Shown: piece by piece, positions 1 through 6,689 of the stretch
How positions within the stretch are numbered: the stretch's first letter is position 1
How the letters are laid out: every line of letters begins with the position of its first letter
Assembly: GCA_002307175.1 (NCBI GenBank)
Contig: DBTS01000080.1
Location: forward strand, 1-22,328
Length of the DNA: 22,328 nt
Direction of reading: 5' to 3'
Source: Rhodocyclaceae bacterium UBA1310
Lineage (GTDB): Bacteria > Pseudomonadota > Gammaproteobacteria > Burkholderiales > Rhodocyclaceae
The notes under the pieces: generated by a model
What the model was told of the DNA's origin: nothing
Database searches by the model: none
Seen by the model: only the letters and a program-made list of their open reading frames with translations
Made by a program: the position numbers and the translations under genes

Positions 1-21
1 CCCACACAAAAGTCTGAAGGA

Positions 22-65
22 CCAAAAATAAAAAAGCAGCTTTCCCCCCACTTGAGGCAAGCTGC
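22..65 (-). terminator. Orphan intrinsic terminator on the minus strand
   Basis: Read on the minus strand, GCAGCTT (65-59) and AAGCTGC (42-36) form a 7 bp stem around a 16 nt loop, followed at once by TTTTTTATTTTT. That is the layout of a Rho-independent terminator. On the plus strand there is no T-tract after the stem, so it would not stop a plus-strand transcript entering from the left. No minus-strand gene is visible to its right before flagellin 1. The loop is long, so it could be a chance structure. Confidence 0.5.
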
Positions 66-235
66 CGGAACTCTCATCACACACAAGACCTAATACGACC
101 GTAATGACATTTTCGGCAGTCATTCTGGAAACTTTAGGATCTTCACGCTTCCCGCACCAGCTTTGACTCTTGGCGCAACCCTTGTCACGCAAAGGATTGC
201 GCACTGCGCTCCCAAAGCCCAAAAAATAAATTTTG

Positions 236-249
236 CCTGAAAATTCAGG
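236..249. promoter_or_regulatory. Short perfect palindrome, possible operator
   Basis: The sequence CCTGAA-AA-TTCAGG is a perfect inverted repeat with 6 bp arms and a 2 bp centre. It lies in A/T-rich DNA immediately before the TAAA that I propose as the -35 element of the flagellin 1 promoter. This placement would suit a repressor or activator site, but I do not recognise the protein that would bind it. Confidence 0.3.
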
Positions 250-255
250 TCACCC

Positions 256-283
256 TAAATTCGTGGCTTGCTTTTCCCGTAGA
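256..283 (+). promoter_or_regulatory. Candidate sigma-28 (FliA) promoter of flagellin 1
   Basis: TAAA at 256-259 is followed, after 16 nt, by CCCGTAGA at 276-283. The flagellar sigma-28 consensus in enterics is TAAA, about 15 nt, GCCGATAA, so the -35 is perfect and the -10 matches only partly. Flagellin genes are normally FliA-dependent. If correct, transcription would start near 290 and the leader would be about 140 nt, including the two hairpins before the start codon. Confidence 0.35.
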
Positions 284-358
284 TTGGCACATGGCAGCGC
301 GGTACATGAAATGAATCGCAGACCCTCAAGTCTTGCTCCCTCGCTGACGTAAAAGGTT

Positions 359-424
359 CATGAGCTTGACGCTCGTGACCGGTTGGCAGGACAACCGGAA
401 GTGAGAAACGCAAATATACAAGGA
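359..424 (+). promoter_or_regulatory. Structured flagellin 1 leader with CsrA-like sites
   Basis: Two hairpins follow each other. The first pairs CATGAGC (359-365) with GCTCGTG (371-377), including one G-T wobble, around TTGAC. The second pairs CCGGTTG (379-385) perfectly with CAACCGG (392-398) around the hexaloop GCAGGA. The Shine-Dalgarno region ATACAAGGA (416-424) matches the first nine positions of the CsrA SELEX consensus RUACARGGAUGU. A GGA in a hexaloop plus a second GGA in the ribosome binding site is the classic two-site CsrA layout, known for example in the flagellin (hag) leader of Bacillus subtilis. That CsrA binds here is inference. Confidence 0.45.
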
Positions 425-432
425 GCATTACC

Positions 433-1287
433 ATGGCAATGACTATTAACACCAACACCTCGTCGCTGACTGCACAACGCAATCTGTCGAAGACCCAGAG
501 CGCACTAGCCACCGCCATGCAGCGCCTGTCATCCGGCCTGCGCGTCAATAGTGCCAAGGACGATGCTGCCGGTCTGGCAATCTCCGTCAAGATGCAGGCT
601 CAGGTCAACGGCGGCACCGTCGCCATCCGCAATGCCAATGACGGGATCTCGCTTGCGCAGACCGCTGAAGGTGCTCTTTCAAGCGTTACCGATATGCTGC
701 AGCGTCAGCGCGAACTGGCCGTTCAATCATCGAACGCAACCAATAGCTCTGACCGCACAGAACTCAAGCAGGAGTTCGATGATCTGTCAGCTGAAATCAA
801 CCGCGTGGTCAAGGTCACCGATTTCAACGGCGTGAAAGTGCTGGCTGATGCCAATATTGAAACCACGGGTCTTGATTTCCAGATCGGCGCCAACAACACT
901 GCCAACGACCGGATCAACATCAAGATCACCAATCTTTCGGCAGATACGACTCTGGATGCAGTCACCGGCGTCGCTGGCGGCACAGCGGCTGACATCAGCA
1001 CGGCAACAGGCGCACAGGGCGCACTGGACAGCATTGATACGGCACTCAAGACCATCAATACCGTCCGCTCCACACTGGGTTCAGCACAGAATCGCTTCGA
1101 TTACACGGTATCCAACCTGGAAATATCGAACGAAAACACCTCGGCCGCCAAGGGGCGCATCACCGACGCGGACTTTGCAACAGAAACCTCGAATATGTCC
1201 AAGGCATCCATCCTGCAGCAGGCTGGCACCTCGATGCTGGCCCAGGCCAACTCACAGGCCCAGCAGGTTCTGACACTGCTGAAGTAA
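433..1287 (+). CDS. fliC: Flagellin 1 (filament protein)
   Basis: This encodes a 284-residue flagellin, the subunit of the extracellular flagellar filament. The N terminus (NTNTSSLTAQRNLSKTQSAL, SSGLRVNSAKDDAAGLAIS) and the C terminus (RITDADFATETSNMSKASIL, ending in LTLLK) are the conserved coiled-coil D0/D1 regions. The variable middle is short, so the large surface domains D2/D3 of enteric flagellins are missing and the filament should be slim. The start is set by AAGGAG at 420-425, seven bases before ATG. It is a close paralogue of the flagellin at 2829-3659, with the same reading of the ends but a divergent middle. It is followed by its own terminator, so it is transcribed alone. FliS and FliD, encoded downstream, should be its chaperone and cap. 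Confidence 0.97.
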   Translation: MAMTINTNTSSLTAQRNLSKTQSALATAMQRLSSGLRVNSAKDDAAGLAISVKMQAQVNGGTVAIRNANDGISLAQTAEGALSSVTDMLQRQRELAVQSSNATNSSDRTELKQEFDDLSAEINRVVKVTDFNGVKVLADANIETTGLDFQIGANNTANDRINIKITNLSADTTLDAVTGVAGGTAADISTATGAQGALDSIDTALKTINTVRSTLGSAQNRFDYTVSNLEISNENTSAAKGRITDADFATETSNMSKASILQQAGTSMLAQANSQAQQVLTLLK

Positions 1288-1303
1288 GTTTTCAGCATGC
1301 AGC

Positions 1304-1333
1304 AAAAAGCCGCCTCACAAAGGCGGCTTTTTT
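1304..1333. terminator. Bidirectional intrinsic terminator
   Basis: GCCGCCT (1309-1315) and AGGCGGC (1321-1327) form a 7 bp GC-rich stem around CACAA. It is followed by six T on the plus strand and preceded by five A, which become T on the minus strand. It lies between the ends of the convergent flagellin 1 and glycosyltransferase genes and can stop both transcripts. Confidence 0.9.
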
Positions 1334-1347
1334 ATTTCATTCATGTA

Positions 1348-2613
1348 TCAGAACGGCATTTCCTCATACAGCAGCACAGCCTTGCGCCGCGCACACTGCT
1401 GAGCCTCTTCCAGCCGCCCCAGACGCGTACAAATGGTCTCCAGCACCTGCCAGACGAAAAAGAATTCCGGCTCGCGCTCCATGACGCCGAGCATCTGGCT
1501 GAGCGCCTCAACATACTTCTGCTGATTGACCAACTCCATACCCGCATAAATATCCGCTTCAAGCGGCGAGATTTCTTCCTGGCATCCCCGCGCTGACGCT
1601 GAGCGCAATTCAACCAGCCCGGAATAGAACGCCAGGCGCTCACCACTATTGACTGCATGGCAACGCCACTGTGCGACATGTGTCCGCGCCGCCTCGCCTG
1701 TGCGACGAACCTCGGCCGGATCTGCCACCAAACGGTCCAGTAGCCGATGCAGGTCCGCCTCGCCATCAAACAGAAACCCTGTCACTCCATCTTTCAGCGT
1801 GCTGGCATACACAGGGCTGTTTCGGCACACCGGCAAGACCCCTTGTGCCGCGTATTCGAGAAACTTGCCATCGGAGCGTCCGCGGCTGAAATCATCATCC
1901 CCCACCCAGGCCAACCCGACATCCAGCCCACCGAGGAATTCCAGATACTCCTGCATGCTGCCAGTCGGGCGGACTTCAGCCTTGACACCCGCATGCTCAA
2001 ACACCTGTGCGATCTCGCTGCCACACATCAGGCACCAGCGCACCGCCTCACGTCCAGGCCACGCAGCAATCCAGCCCGCCAGCAGGCGAGCATCCTCCAG
2101 ATGCCCCAGTGAGCCAGCCCAGCCGATGCGCAGCGGCTGATGCTCAACCCCCTCCCGCGCCGGAGGAACCGCCAGCAACTGGTTCCTGAATGTCGCGCGG
2201 TGCGGATTCAGGTGCGCATACTTTTCGGCCAGAAAATCCGAACTGAACTGCACAGCATCCGCCTGCGCCGCCAACTGGCGGATCAGTTCCTGTACTTCGG
2301 GGCGGGCGTAGAAACCCTTTAGCGGGTTAGCTGCCGCCACCGCCGCAAAATCGTCCGAAATCTCGAAGACCGTCGCGCGCCCGGCGGCACGCCGATGCCG
2401 CATCACCTCAGTGAGAATCGGCTCAGCAATCATCAGCACCACCAGCACATCCGCTTGCAGGGCCTGTTTTACCCATTGCGGATGCACTGTCTGCACGCTG
2501 CTTGTCTGTGCCAGACCACCCAGGGCCTGCGCCGGCCAGGTGACACGATGCAGCCAGTCGCCAGAGTGGCGGGGCTGCGGATGACCAAGAAACACAATAG
2601 AAAGTTCTGCCAT
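1348..2613 (-). CDS. Glycosyltransferase, GT-B type, with C-terminal TPR-like tail
   Basis: A 421-residue protein resembling GT4-type (GT-B fold) glycosyltransferases. The C-terminal Rossmann half shows LRIGWAGSLGHLEDARLL and then GKFLEYAAQGVLPVCRNSPV followed by DGVTGFLFD, the usual nucleotide-sugar binding pattern in which a conserved Glu sits in K-x-x-E-Y-A-A-x-G. The last 75 residues (SPLEADIYAGMELVNQQKY to the end) look like a TPR-type helical pair. I chose the ATG at 2613 (MAELSIVFLGHP) because the first beta strand of the fold begins directly there; in-frame starts at 2655 (ATG) and 2673 (TTG) would add 14 or 20 residues without fold character. It lies antisense between two flagellin genes, so flagellin glycosylation is a reasonable guess. 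The acceptor and sugar donor cannot be told from sequence. Confidence 0.85.
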   Translation of the reverse strand: MAELSIVFLGHPQPRHSGDWLHRVTWPAQALGGLAQTSSVQTVHPQWVKQALQADVLVVLMIAEPILTEVMRHRRAAGRATVFEISDDFAAVAAANPLKGFYARPEVQELIRQLAAQADAVQFSSDFLAEKYAHLNPHRATFRNQLLAVPPAREGVEHQPLRIGWAGSLGHLEDARLLAGWIAAWPGREAVRWCLMCGSEIAQVFEHAGVKAEVRPTGSMQEYLEFLGGLDVGLAWVGDDDFSRGRSDGKFLEYAAQGVLPVCRNSPVYASTLKDGVTGFLFDGEADLHRLLDRLVADPAEVRRTGEAARTHVAQWRCHAVNSGERLAFYSGLVELRSASARGCQEEISPLEADIYAGMELVNQQKYVEALSQMLGVMEREPEFFFVWQVLETICTRLGRLEEAQQCARRKAVLLYEEMPF

Positions 2614-2649
2614 GGCGCAAGCATCGCACAAACCGCGTTTGCCGGAAAT

Positions 2650-2664
2650 CGGCATTAATTGCCG
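2650..2664. promoter_or_regulatory. Small palindrome between divergent genes
   Basis: CGGCA-TTAAT-TGCCG is a perfect 5 bp inverted repeat with a 5 bp centre, just upstream of the glycosyltransferase start in the divergent gap with flagellin 2. It could be an operator, but short palindromes occur by chance and I recognise no regulator. Confidence 0.2.
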
Positions 2665-2710
2665 GCGCCACAAAAAATCTGCCGTTCCCGCCGGGCTCCA
2701 AAAATTCCCT

Positions 2711-2738
2711 CAAACGACCCAAAACACCCCGCCAAGCC
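2711..2738 (+). promoter_or_regulatory. Weak candidate sigma-28 promoter of flagellin 2
   Basis: CAAA (2711-2714), a 16 nt spacer and GCCAAGCC (2731-2738) partly resemble the FliA consensus TAAA/GCCGATAA. The spacer length is the same as in the flagellin 1 candidate, which is the main reason to list it. Each element alone is weak. Confidence 0.25.
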
Positions 2739-2770
2739 TTTGCTGACGCCATTTTTCAGAAACTGGCCCA

Positions 2771-2799
2771 GTCCGTGCATAGCAAGGTTCGTCCGTGCA
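2771..2799 (+). repeat. 9 bp direct repeat in flagellin 2 leader
   Basis: GTCCGTGCA occurs at 2771-2779 and again at 2791-2799, exactly 20 bp apart, which is close to two helical turns. The second copy ends 29 nt before the flagellin 2 start. This could be a tandem protein-binding site in the promoter or leader. No matching copy lies before flagellin 1. Confidence 0.4.
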
Positions 2800-2828
2800 A
2801 TCCCGTGTGAATCCCAAGGAGCCTTACC

Positions 2829-3659
2829 ATGGCAATGACCATTTACACCAACGTGTCGTCGCTCACTGCGCAGCGCAACATTTCCAAAACCCAGAGCCAG
2901 CTCTCTCAGGCCATGCAGCGCCTCTCTTCGGGCTTGCGCGTCAACAGCGCCAAAGACGACGCTGCCGGCCTGGCCATCGCCACAAAGATGGATACCCAGA
3001 CCAAGGGCGGCACGGTAGCCATCCGCAATGCCAATGATGGCATTTCTCTGGCCCAGACAACTGAAGGCGCGCTGGAGAGCATCACCAATATGTTCCAGCG
3101 CATGCGCGAGCTATCCGTTGAAGCTGCCAACGCAACCAACAGTTCCGACACTGCAGAACTGAACCAGGAATTCACTGACCTCGCCTCCGAAATCAATCGC
3201 GTGATGACCTCCACGCAATTCAACGGCGTCTCCGTTCTCGCGGGTGGTGCCGCAACCGGGATGACATTCCAGGTGGGGCCAAACAATACGGCCGACAACC
3301 AGATCACCATCACGATTTCCGATCTGTCGACTGACGCCAACGTCACCACCGCCACTTCGGGTGACGTTCTGACGGCAGCCAATGCGCAGACGGCGATGAC
3401 CAATATCGACGCAGCGCTGAATGTGATCAACTCAGCCCGCTCAACCCTGGGCTCAGTGCAGAACCGCTTCCAGTACACCATCTCAAATCTGGAAATTGCC
3501 AATGAGAACACTTCGGCTGCCCGTGGGCGCATCATGGATGCCGACTTCGCTGCGGAAACCTCGAACCTCTCCAGAGAACAGATCCTGCAGCAGGCCGGGA
3601 CTGCCATGCTGTCGCAGGCCAACACCTCACAGCAGCAGGTTCTCAAGCTGCTGCAATAA
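2829..3659 (+). CDS. fliC: Flagellin 2 (filament protein)
   Basis: A second flagellin, 276 residues, with the conserved N-terminal region (NVSSLTAQRNISKTQSQL, SSGLRVNSAKDDAAGLAIA) and C-terminal region (GRIMDADFAAETSNLSREQI, ending QQQVLKLLQ). Like flagellin 1 it has only a short variable middle, here about residues 140-195. The start is fixed by AAGGAG (2816-2821) seven bases before ATG, in the same context (CCTTACCATGGCAATGAC) as flagellin 1, which points to gene duplication. It is followed by an inverted repeat and a strong terminator. Two flagellins may build mixed filaments or be differently expressed; the sequence does not decide which. Confidence 0.97.
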   Translation: MAMTIYTNVSSLTAQRNISKTQSQLSQAMQRLSSGLRVNSAKDDAAGLAIATKMDTQTKGGTVAIRNANDGISLAQTTEGALESITNMFQRMRELSVEAANATNSSDTAELNQEFTDLASEINRVMTSTQFNGVSVLAGGAATGMTFQVGPNNTADNQITITISDLSTDANVTTATSGDVLTAANAQTAMTNIDAALNVINSARSTLGSVQNRFQYTISNLEIANENTSAARGRIMDADFAAETSNLSREQILQQAGTAMLSQANTSQQQVLKLLQ

Positions 3660-3663
3660 ACCG

Positions 3664-3678
3664 GCGTGGCAGCCACGC
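3664..3678. repeat. Perfect inverted repeat after flagellin 2 stop
   Basis: GCGTGGC (3664-3670) and GCCACGC (3672-3678) are perfect complements separated by one base, starting five bases after the stop codon. It may stabilise the 3' end of the mRNA, ahead of the real terminator 15 bp further on. Confidence 0.4.
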
Positions 3679-3692
3679 GGAAGCACAGACAA

Positions 3693-3736
3693 AACAGGGG
3701 AACGACCCATTCGGGTATGTTCCCCTGTTCGCTTTT
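3693..3736 (+). terminator. Intrinsic terminator of flagellin 2
   Basis: AACAGGGGAAC (3693-3703) pairs over 11 bp with GTTCCCCTGTT (3719-3729), with an inner ACCC/GGGT helix. CGC then TTTT (3733-3736) follows. The stem is very strong though the T-tract is short. Confidence 0.8.
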
Positions 3737-3772
3737 CATTTCCAGCTTCCTGAAAATCATTTCATGCTACCG

Positions 3773-3808
3773 TTAGCAACAAACAAGTATCTGTTTTATA
3801 TTGAATTT
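3773..3808 (+). promoter_or_regulatory. Weak sigma-70-like promoter before flaG
   Basis: TTAGCA and TATATT are separated by 18 nt in an A/T-rich stretch about 250 bp before flaG. The match to TTGACA/TATAAT is partial. No good sigma-28 or sigma-54 match was seen before flaG. Confidence 0.2.
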
Positions 3809-3943
3809 ATTTGTACTTCTGGCATTTATGCCTCAGAGCTCAACTAACCCTGCAGAAACTACGCAGGTTCGCCGTAAGTACACCTGCACGCGACGGAGTT
3901 TCCAGCACCTTGGAGCTGCGACATCTCCGGGCTGGCAAGCCCC

Positions 3944-3971
3944 CCGGCAAATATTCAGGAAAACCGGCAAA
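3944..3971 (+). repeat. 8 bp direct repeat in flaG leader
   Basis: CCGGCAAA is found at 3944-3951 and 3964-3971, a 20 bp period. It falls in a GC-rich region with several potential hairpins. It could be a paired regulator site or part of an RNA structure. Confidence 0.3.
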
Positions 3972-4052
3972 GGCTGCCGAGCAGCGGGCGGCCTGTGCCG
4001 CCAGCGGAGCGCCTGTGTATGACCCCGGCGATGCCGAGAGAAAGAGGCAAGC

Positions 4053-4433
4053 ATGAACGTACAAGCTCTATCGTCCGCACTGCAGTCGTTTTCGTCTGCT
4101 CTGCAGACCACGCAGAACAAGACCGCAAGCGAAGAACCAGCTGTTTTCCCGGCAAAAACATCGGGAGACTCTGCTACGCCCCAGGGAACTGCCCAGGCAA
4201 CTCCGCAGGAGGTGGCCCAGGCAATGGAGAGCGTCAAGCAGGCTGTCGCCGGCATCTCGGACATGGCACGAAACCTGCAGTTCTCGATTGACGAGGGAAG
4301 CGGGCAGGCCGTGGTGAAGATCGTTGATCCGGAAACGAAACAGGTCATCCAGCAAATCCCGAGTGTGCAGTTGCTGGAAATTGCGAAATCATTGGAAACA
4401 TCTACGGGGTTACTGGTCAAGCAGAAGGCCTGA
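4053..4433 (+). CDS. flaG: FlaG family flagellar protein
   Basis: A 126-residue FlaG protein. The conserved C-terminal half contains LQFSIDEGSGQAVVKIVDPE followed by TKQVIQQIPS, the hallmark of the family, ahead of a short amphipathic helix (LLEIAKSLETSTGLL). The N-terminal half is low-complexity and rich in Ser, Thr, Gln and Ala. FlaG is known to affect filament length in several polar flagellates, but its mechanism is poorly defined. AGAGG sits a few bases before the ATG. The gene is 30 bp upstream of fliD and likely starts the flaG-fliD-fliS-fliT operon. Confidence 0.93.
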   Translation: MNVQALSSALQSFSSALQTTQNKTASEEPAVFPAKTSGDSATPQGTAQATPQEVAQAMESVKQAVAGISDMARNLQFSIDEGSGQAVVKIVDPETKQVIQQIPSVQLLEIAKSLETSTGLLVKQKA

Positions 4434-4463
4434 CGCAAGCACCCGAATCGAGGCTAGAAAATC

Positions 4464-5828
4464 ATGGCAAGCACCGGCACTATCACATCTACTGGGCTAG
4501 GTTCTGGGCTGGACGTGGAGTCTCTGGTCACCAAGCTGATGAGTGTTGAAAAAGCACCCATCACGCTCCTGCAGACTCAGGAATCAAGCTATCAGACCAA
4601 GCTCACTGCCTGGGGCTCAATCAAGAGTGCATTGTCTTCGCTGGAAGATTCTGCAGATGCTTTGCGCACCTACAGTTCAGTCCTGTCTTACTCGGCGACT
4701 GTTGCGAACAGCAGCGTAGCCAGCGCCAGTACGGACTCTACCGCCACCTCAGGCAGCTACTCGCTGGAAGTGACACAACTGGCCCGTGCCCAGAAGATTG
4801 AATCCGCTGCACATACATCCTCTTCAGACACGATTGCCACCGGCACGCTGACGATCACTTCAGGCTCATCGTCGGTAAACGTCACCATCGACTCGACCAA
4901 CAACACGCTGGCCGGCGTAGCCAAGGCAATCAATGCAGCAAACGGCGGCGTCACAGCCTCGGTGGCCAATGATGGCAGTAACTACTATCTGGTTTTCACG
5001 GGCAATAGCACTGGTTCGAGCAACACGTTCTCCACATCGGGGATCTCCGAGCTGACCTACGACTCGACGAACTCCAGCTCCAGCCCGATGTCGACGATCT
5101 ACTCTGCGCAGGATGCCAAGCTCTCGGTAGATGGCATTGCCTACACGCGCTCATCAAATACCGTTTCCGATGTCATCAGTGGAGTCACCTTATCCCTCTC
5201 GGGGCTGAATTCAGGCAATGCCACGACGGTAAACGTAACACCCAGCGCGTCGGACCTGGGAACCAAGATCAATACTTTTATGACGGACTACAACGCAGTC
5301 ATAAATCTGATCGCCACCGATACCGCTTATGATTCCACCAACAAAACAGCTGGTGATCTGAATGGTGATACAACGGCCTCCAGTATCAAGAGTCAGTTGC
5401 GCTCGATTGTGAGCGACACCTTTTCTGCCGGCTCCCTGACACGCCTGTCGAGTATCGGAATGAAGATTGCCGTCGACGGCACGCTGTCGATCTCCAACCA
5501 AAGTACTTTCAACTCGGCCTTGTCAACCACGCCAACAGAAGTTGCCAAACTGTTCTCAGGTTACGGAACTACCAACGGCATTGCCGATAACATCTACAGC
5601 AAGATTTCGGGTTATCTGGGGGTCACCGGAACGGTCACCGACAGGATCAGTGCCATCAACACCTCCATCACGAATGCGGCCAGCAAGATCACGACGCTCA
5701 ATGCGAGGATGAGCATCATTGAAGCCACCTACCGATCAAAATTTACAGCCCTCGACACACTGATTTCTTCACTGAACTCAACCAGCAGTTATCTGACCAC
5801 TGCCCTGAATTCGCTGAACTCCAAATAA
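4464..5828 (+). CDS. fliD: Flagellar filament cap protein FliD (HAP2)
   Basis: A 454-residue filament cap protein. FliD forms a ring at the filament tip that folds exported flagellin into place. The N-terminal FliD domain begins with TSTGLGSGLDVESLVTKLMS, a family signature. The middle (about residues 85-260) is very rich in Ser and Thr. The C-terminal domain (about 215-440) ends in coiled-coil segments such as RISAINTSITNAASKITTLN. GAGG sits about 10 bp before the ATG. Length is normal for the family. It sits between flaG and fliS, as in many beta- and gammaproteobacteria. Confidence 0.97.
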   Translation: MASTGTITSTGLGSGLDVESLVTKLMSVEKAPITLLQTQESSYQTKLTAWGSIKSALSSLEDSADALRTYSSVLSYSATVANSSVASASTDSTATSGSYSLEVTQLARAQKIESAAHTSSSDTIATGTLTITSGSSSVNVTIDSTNNTLAGVAKAINAANGGVTASVANDGSNYYLVFTGNSTGSSNTFSTSGISELTYDSTNSSSSPMSTIYSAQDAKLSVDGIAYTRSSNTVSDVISGVTLSLSGLNSGNATTVNVTPSASDLGTKINTFMTDYNAVINLIATDTAYDSTNKTAGDLNGDTTASSIKSQLRSIVSDTFSAGSLTRLSSIGMKIAVDGTLSISNQSTFNSALSTTPTEVAKLFSGYGTTNGIADNIYSKISGYLGVTGTVTDRISAINTSITNAASKITTLNARMSIIEATYRSKFTALDTLISSLNSTSSYLTTALNSLNSK

Positions 5829-5857
5829 GTTAGCAAACAACAGAGGAACGAGAAACG

Positions 5858-6298
5858 ATGTTTGCGCAAAGCTCAATCCGTAATGCTGCCGCAATGTACT
5901 CGCGTGTGGGGGTGGAAACCGATGTTTCGGAGGCTTCGCCACATAAATTGATCCTGATGCTTTTTGATGGAGCCCTGCTCGTTCTGAACAAAGCCGTTGC
6001 CGACATCGAAAACAAGGATATACCGAACAAGATCAAACATATCTCCAAAGGCATCGAGATCATAAGCTCAGGGCTTAGTGCGAGCCTGGATCCTTCAGGC
6101 GGAGATCTGACCGAGCGTCTGGATGCCCTTTACGAATACATGTGCCGCCGTCTGGCACTGGCCAATCTGCAAAGCAACGCAGCTCCCATCACCGAGGTGA
6201 TTGGTCTTTTGCAGGGTTTGCGTGAGGCCTGGGCACAGATTGAAGATGTGGCTGAGCAGGAACTGAAAATGGCACTGGCAAAAACGGAGCGCGCATGA
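5858..6298 (+). CDS. fliS: Flagellin export chaperone FliS
   Basis: A 146-residue helical chaperone that binds the C terminus of flagellin in the cytoplasm and keeps it from polymerising before export. Family features are the N-terminal NAAAMYSRVGVETDVSEASP, then HKLILMLFDGALLVLNKAVADIE, a conserved helix, and the later helices with EVIGLLQGLREAWAQI. The start is preceded by AGAGGA (5842-5847). Its stop overlaps the start of the next gene by ATGA, showing translational coupling to the FliT-like protein. Confidence 0.95.
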   Translation: MFAQSSIRNAAAMYSRVGVETDVSEASPHKLILMLFDGALLVLNKAVADIENKDIPNKIKHISKGIEIISSGLSASLDPSGGDLTERLDALYEYMCRRLALANLQSNAAPITEVIGLLQGLREAWAQIEDVAEQELKMALAKTERA

Positions 6299-6639
6299 TG
6301 AATGCAAATCTGGCCCAATATGAACACGTCTGCAGCTTGTCATCACGTATGGTCGAGGCTGCACGCGCCAACGACTGGGATAATCTGTGTGCGCTTGAAC
6401 ACGAAGCAGCCATGCTGATTGCACAGGTCAAACAATCCGATCCGGCAGCACAGCACGAAATCGTCTCTGACGAGACTCTGCGCCGGCGCAAGATTGCACT
6501 GATCCACCAGATCCTCGCCGATGATCGCGAAATCCGCTCGCATGCCCAACCCTGGCTGGAAAGCGTGCGCACAATGCTGGCGGCAAGCACCCGGCAACGC
6601 GCAGTCAAAAACCTGTACGGCATGAACAATCCCTTCTAA
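6295..6639 (+). CDS. fliT: FliT-like flagellar export chaperone
   Basis: A 114-residue, mainly helical protein with the size and position of FliT, the chaperone for FliD. The segment LRRRKIALIHQILADDREIR and the terminal QRAVKNLYGMNNPF fit the family in betaproteobacteria, where FliT sequences are poorly conserved. The ATG lies within ATGATGA at the end of fliS, a 4 bp overlap; a second Met codon follows immediately. Assignment leans on context as well as sequence. A small hairpin, GGGTG (6644-6648) with CACCC (6656-6660), follows the stop but has no T-tract. Confidence 0.8.
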   Translation: MMNANLAQYEHVCSLSSRMVEAARANDWDNLCALEHEAAMLIAQVKQSDPAAQHEIVSDETLRRRKIALIHQILADDREIRSHAQPWLESVRTMLAASTRQRAVKNLYGMNNPF

Positions 6640-6689
6640 CCCAGGGTGTCTCCGGCACCCATCCGTGACAACCGGCAGGAGGCGGGCTC

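Larger units (their letters stand above)
1..432. other. Non-coding region upstream of flagellin 1
   Basis: No credible protein gene lies in this stretch. It holds several inverted repeats: a hairpin with a T-tract on the minus strand near the left edge, AATGAC (103-108) facing GTCATT (119-124), the palindrome CCTGAA-AA-TTCAGG (236-249), a possible sigma-28 promoter, and two consecutive leader hairpins at 359-398. The reading frame on the opposite strand over 255-590 is judged a shadow because most of it lies antisense to the flagellin gene. The richness of dyad symmetry fits a long, regulated flagellin promoter and leader. Confidence 0.7.
3660..4052. other. Gap between flagellin 2 and flaG
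   Basis: The 393 bp gap holds the flagellin 2 terminator, an A/T-rich stretch (3770-3835) that could contain a flaG promoter, and a GC-rich stretch (3900-4040) full of short inverted repeats. Short reading frames here (3801-4022, 3811-4056) have no ribosome binding site or recognisable motif and are not called. CCGGCAAA occurs twice, 20 bp apart, at 3944 and 3964. I looked for a known riboswitch class and could not fit one. Confidence 0.6.

Noticed and set aside
285..300. Sigma-54 promoter before flagellin 1 (TTGGCACATGGCAGC)
   Set aside because: The GG and GC pairs are 9 bp apart instead of 10, and the -12 element is poor.
2906..3760. 284-codon minus-strand frame opposite flagellin 2
   Set aside because: It is antisense to a certain flagellin gene and crosses its terminator; it lacks a ribosome binding site and family match.
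3880..4050. c-di-GMP (GEMM) riboswitch before flaG
   Set aside because: GGCAAA-like strings are present, but the conserved order of helices, tetraloop and receptor could not be fitted.
3811..4056. Small gene candidate before flaG
   Set aside because: No ribosome binding site or motif; composition fits a GC-rich non-coding leader.
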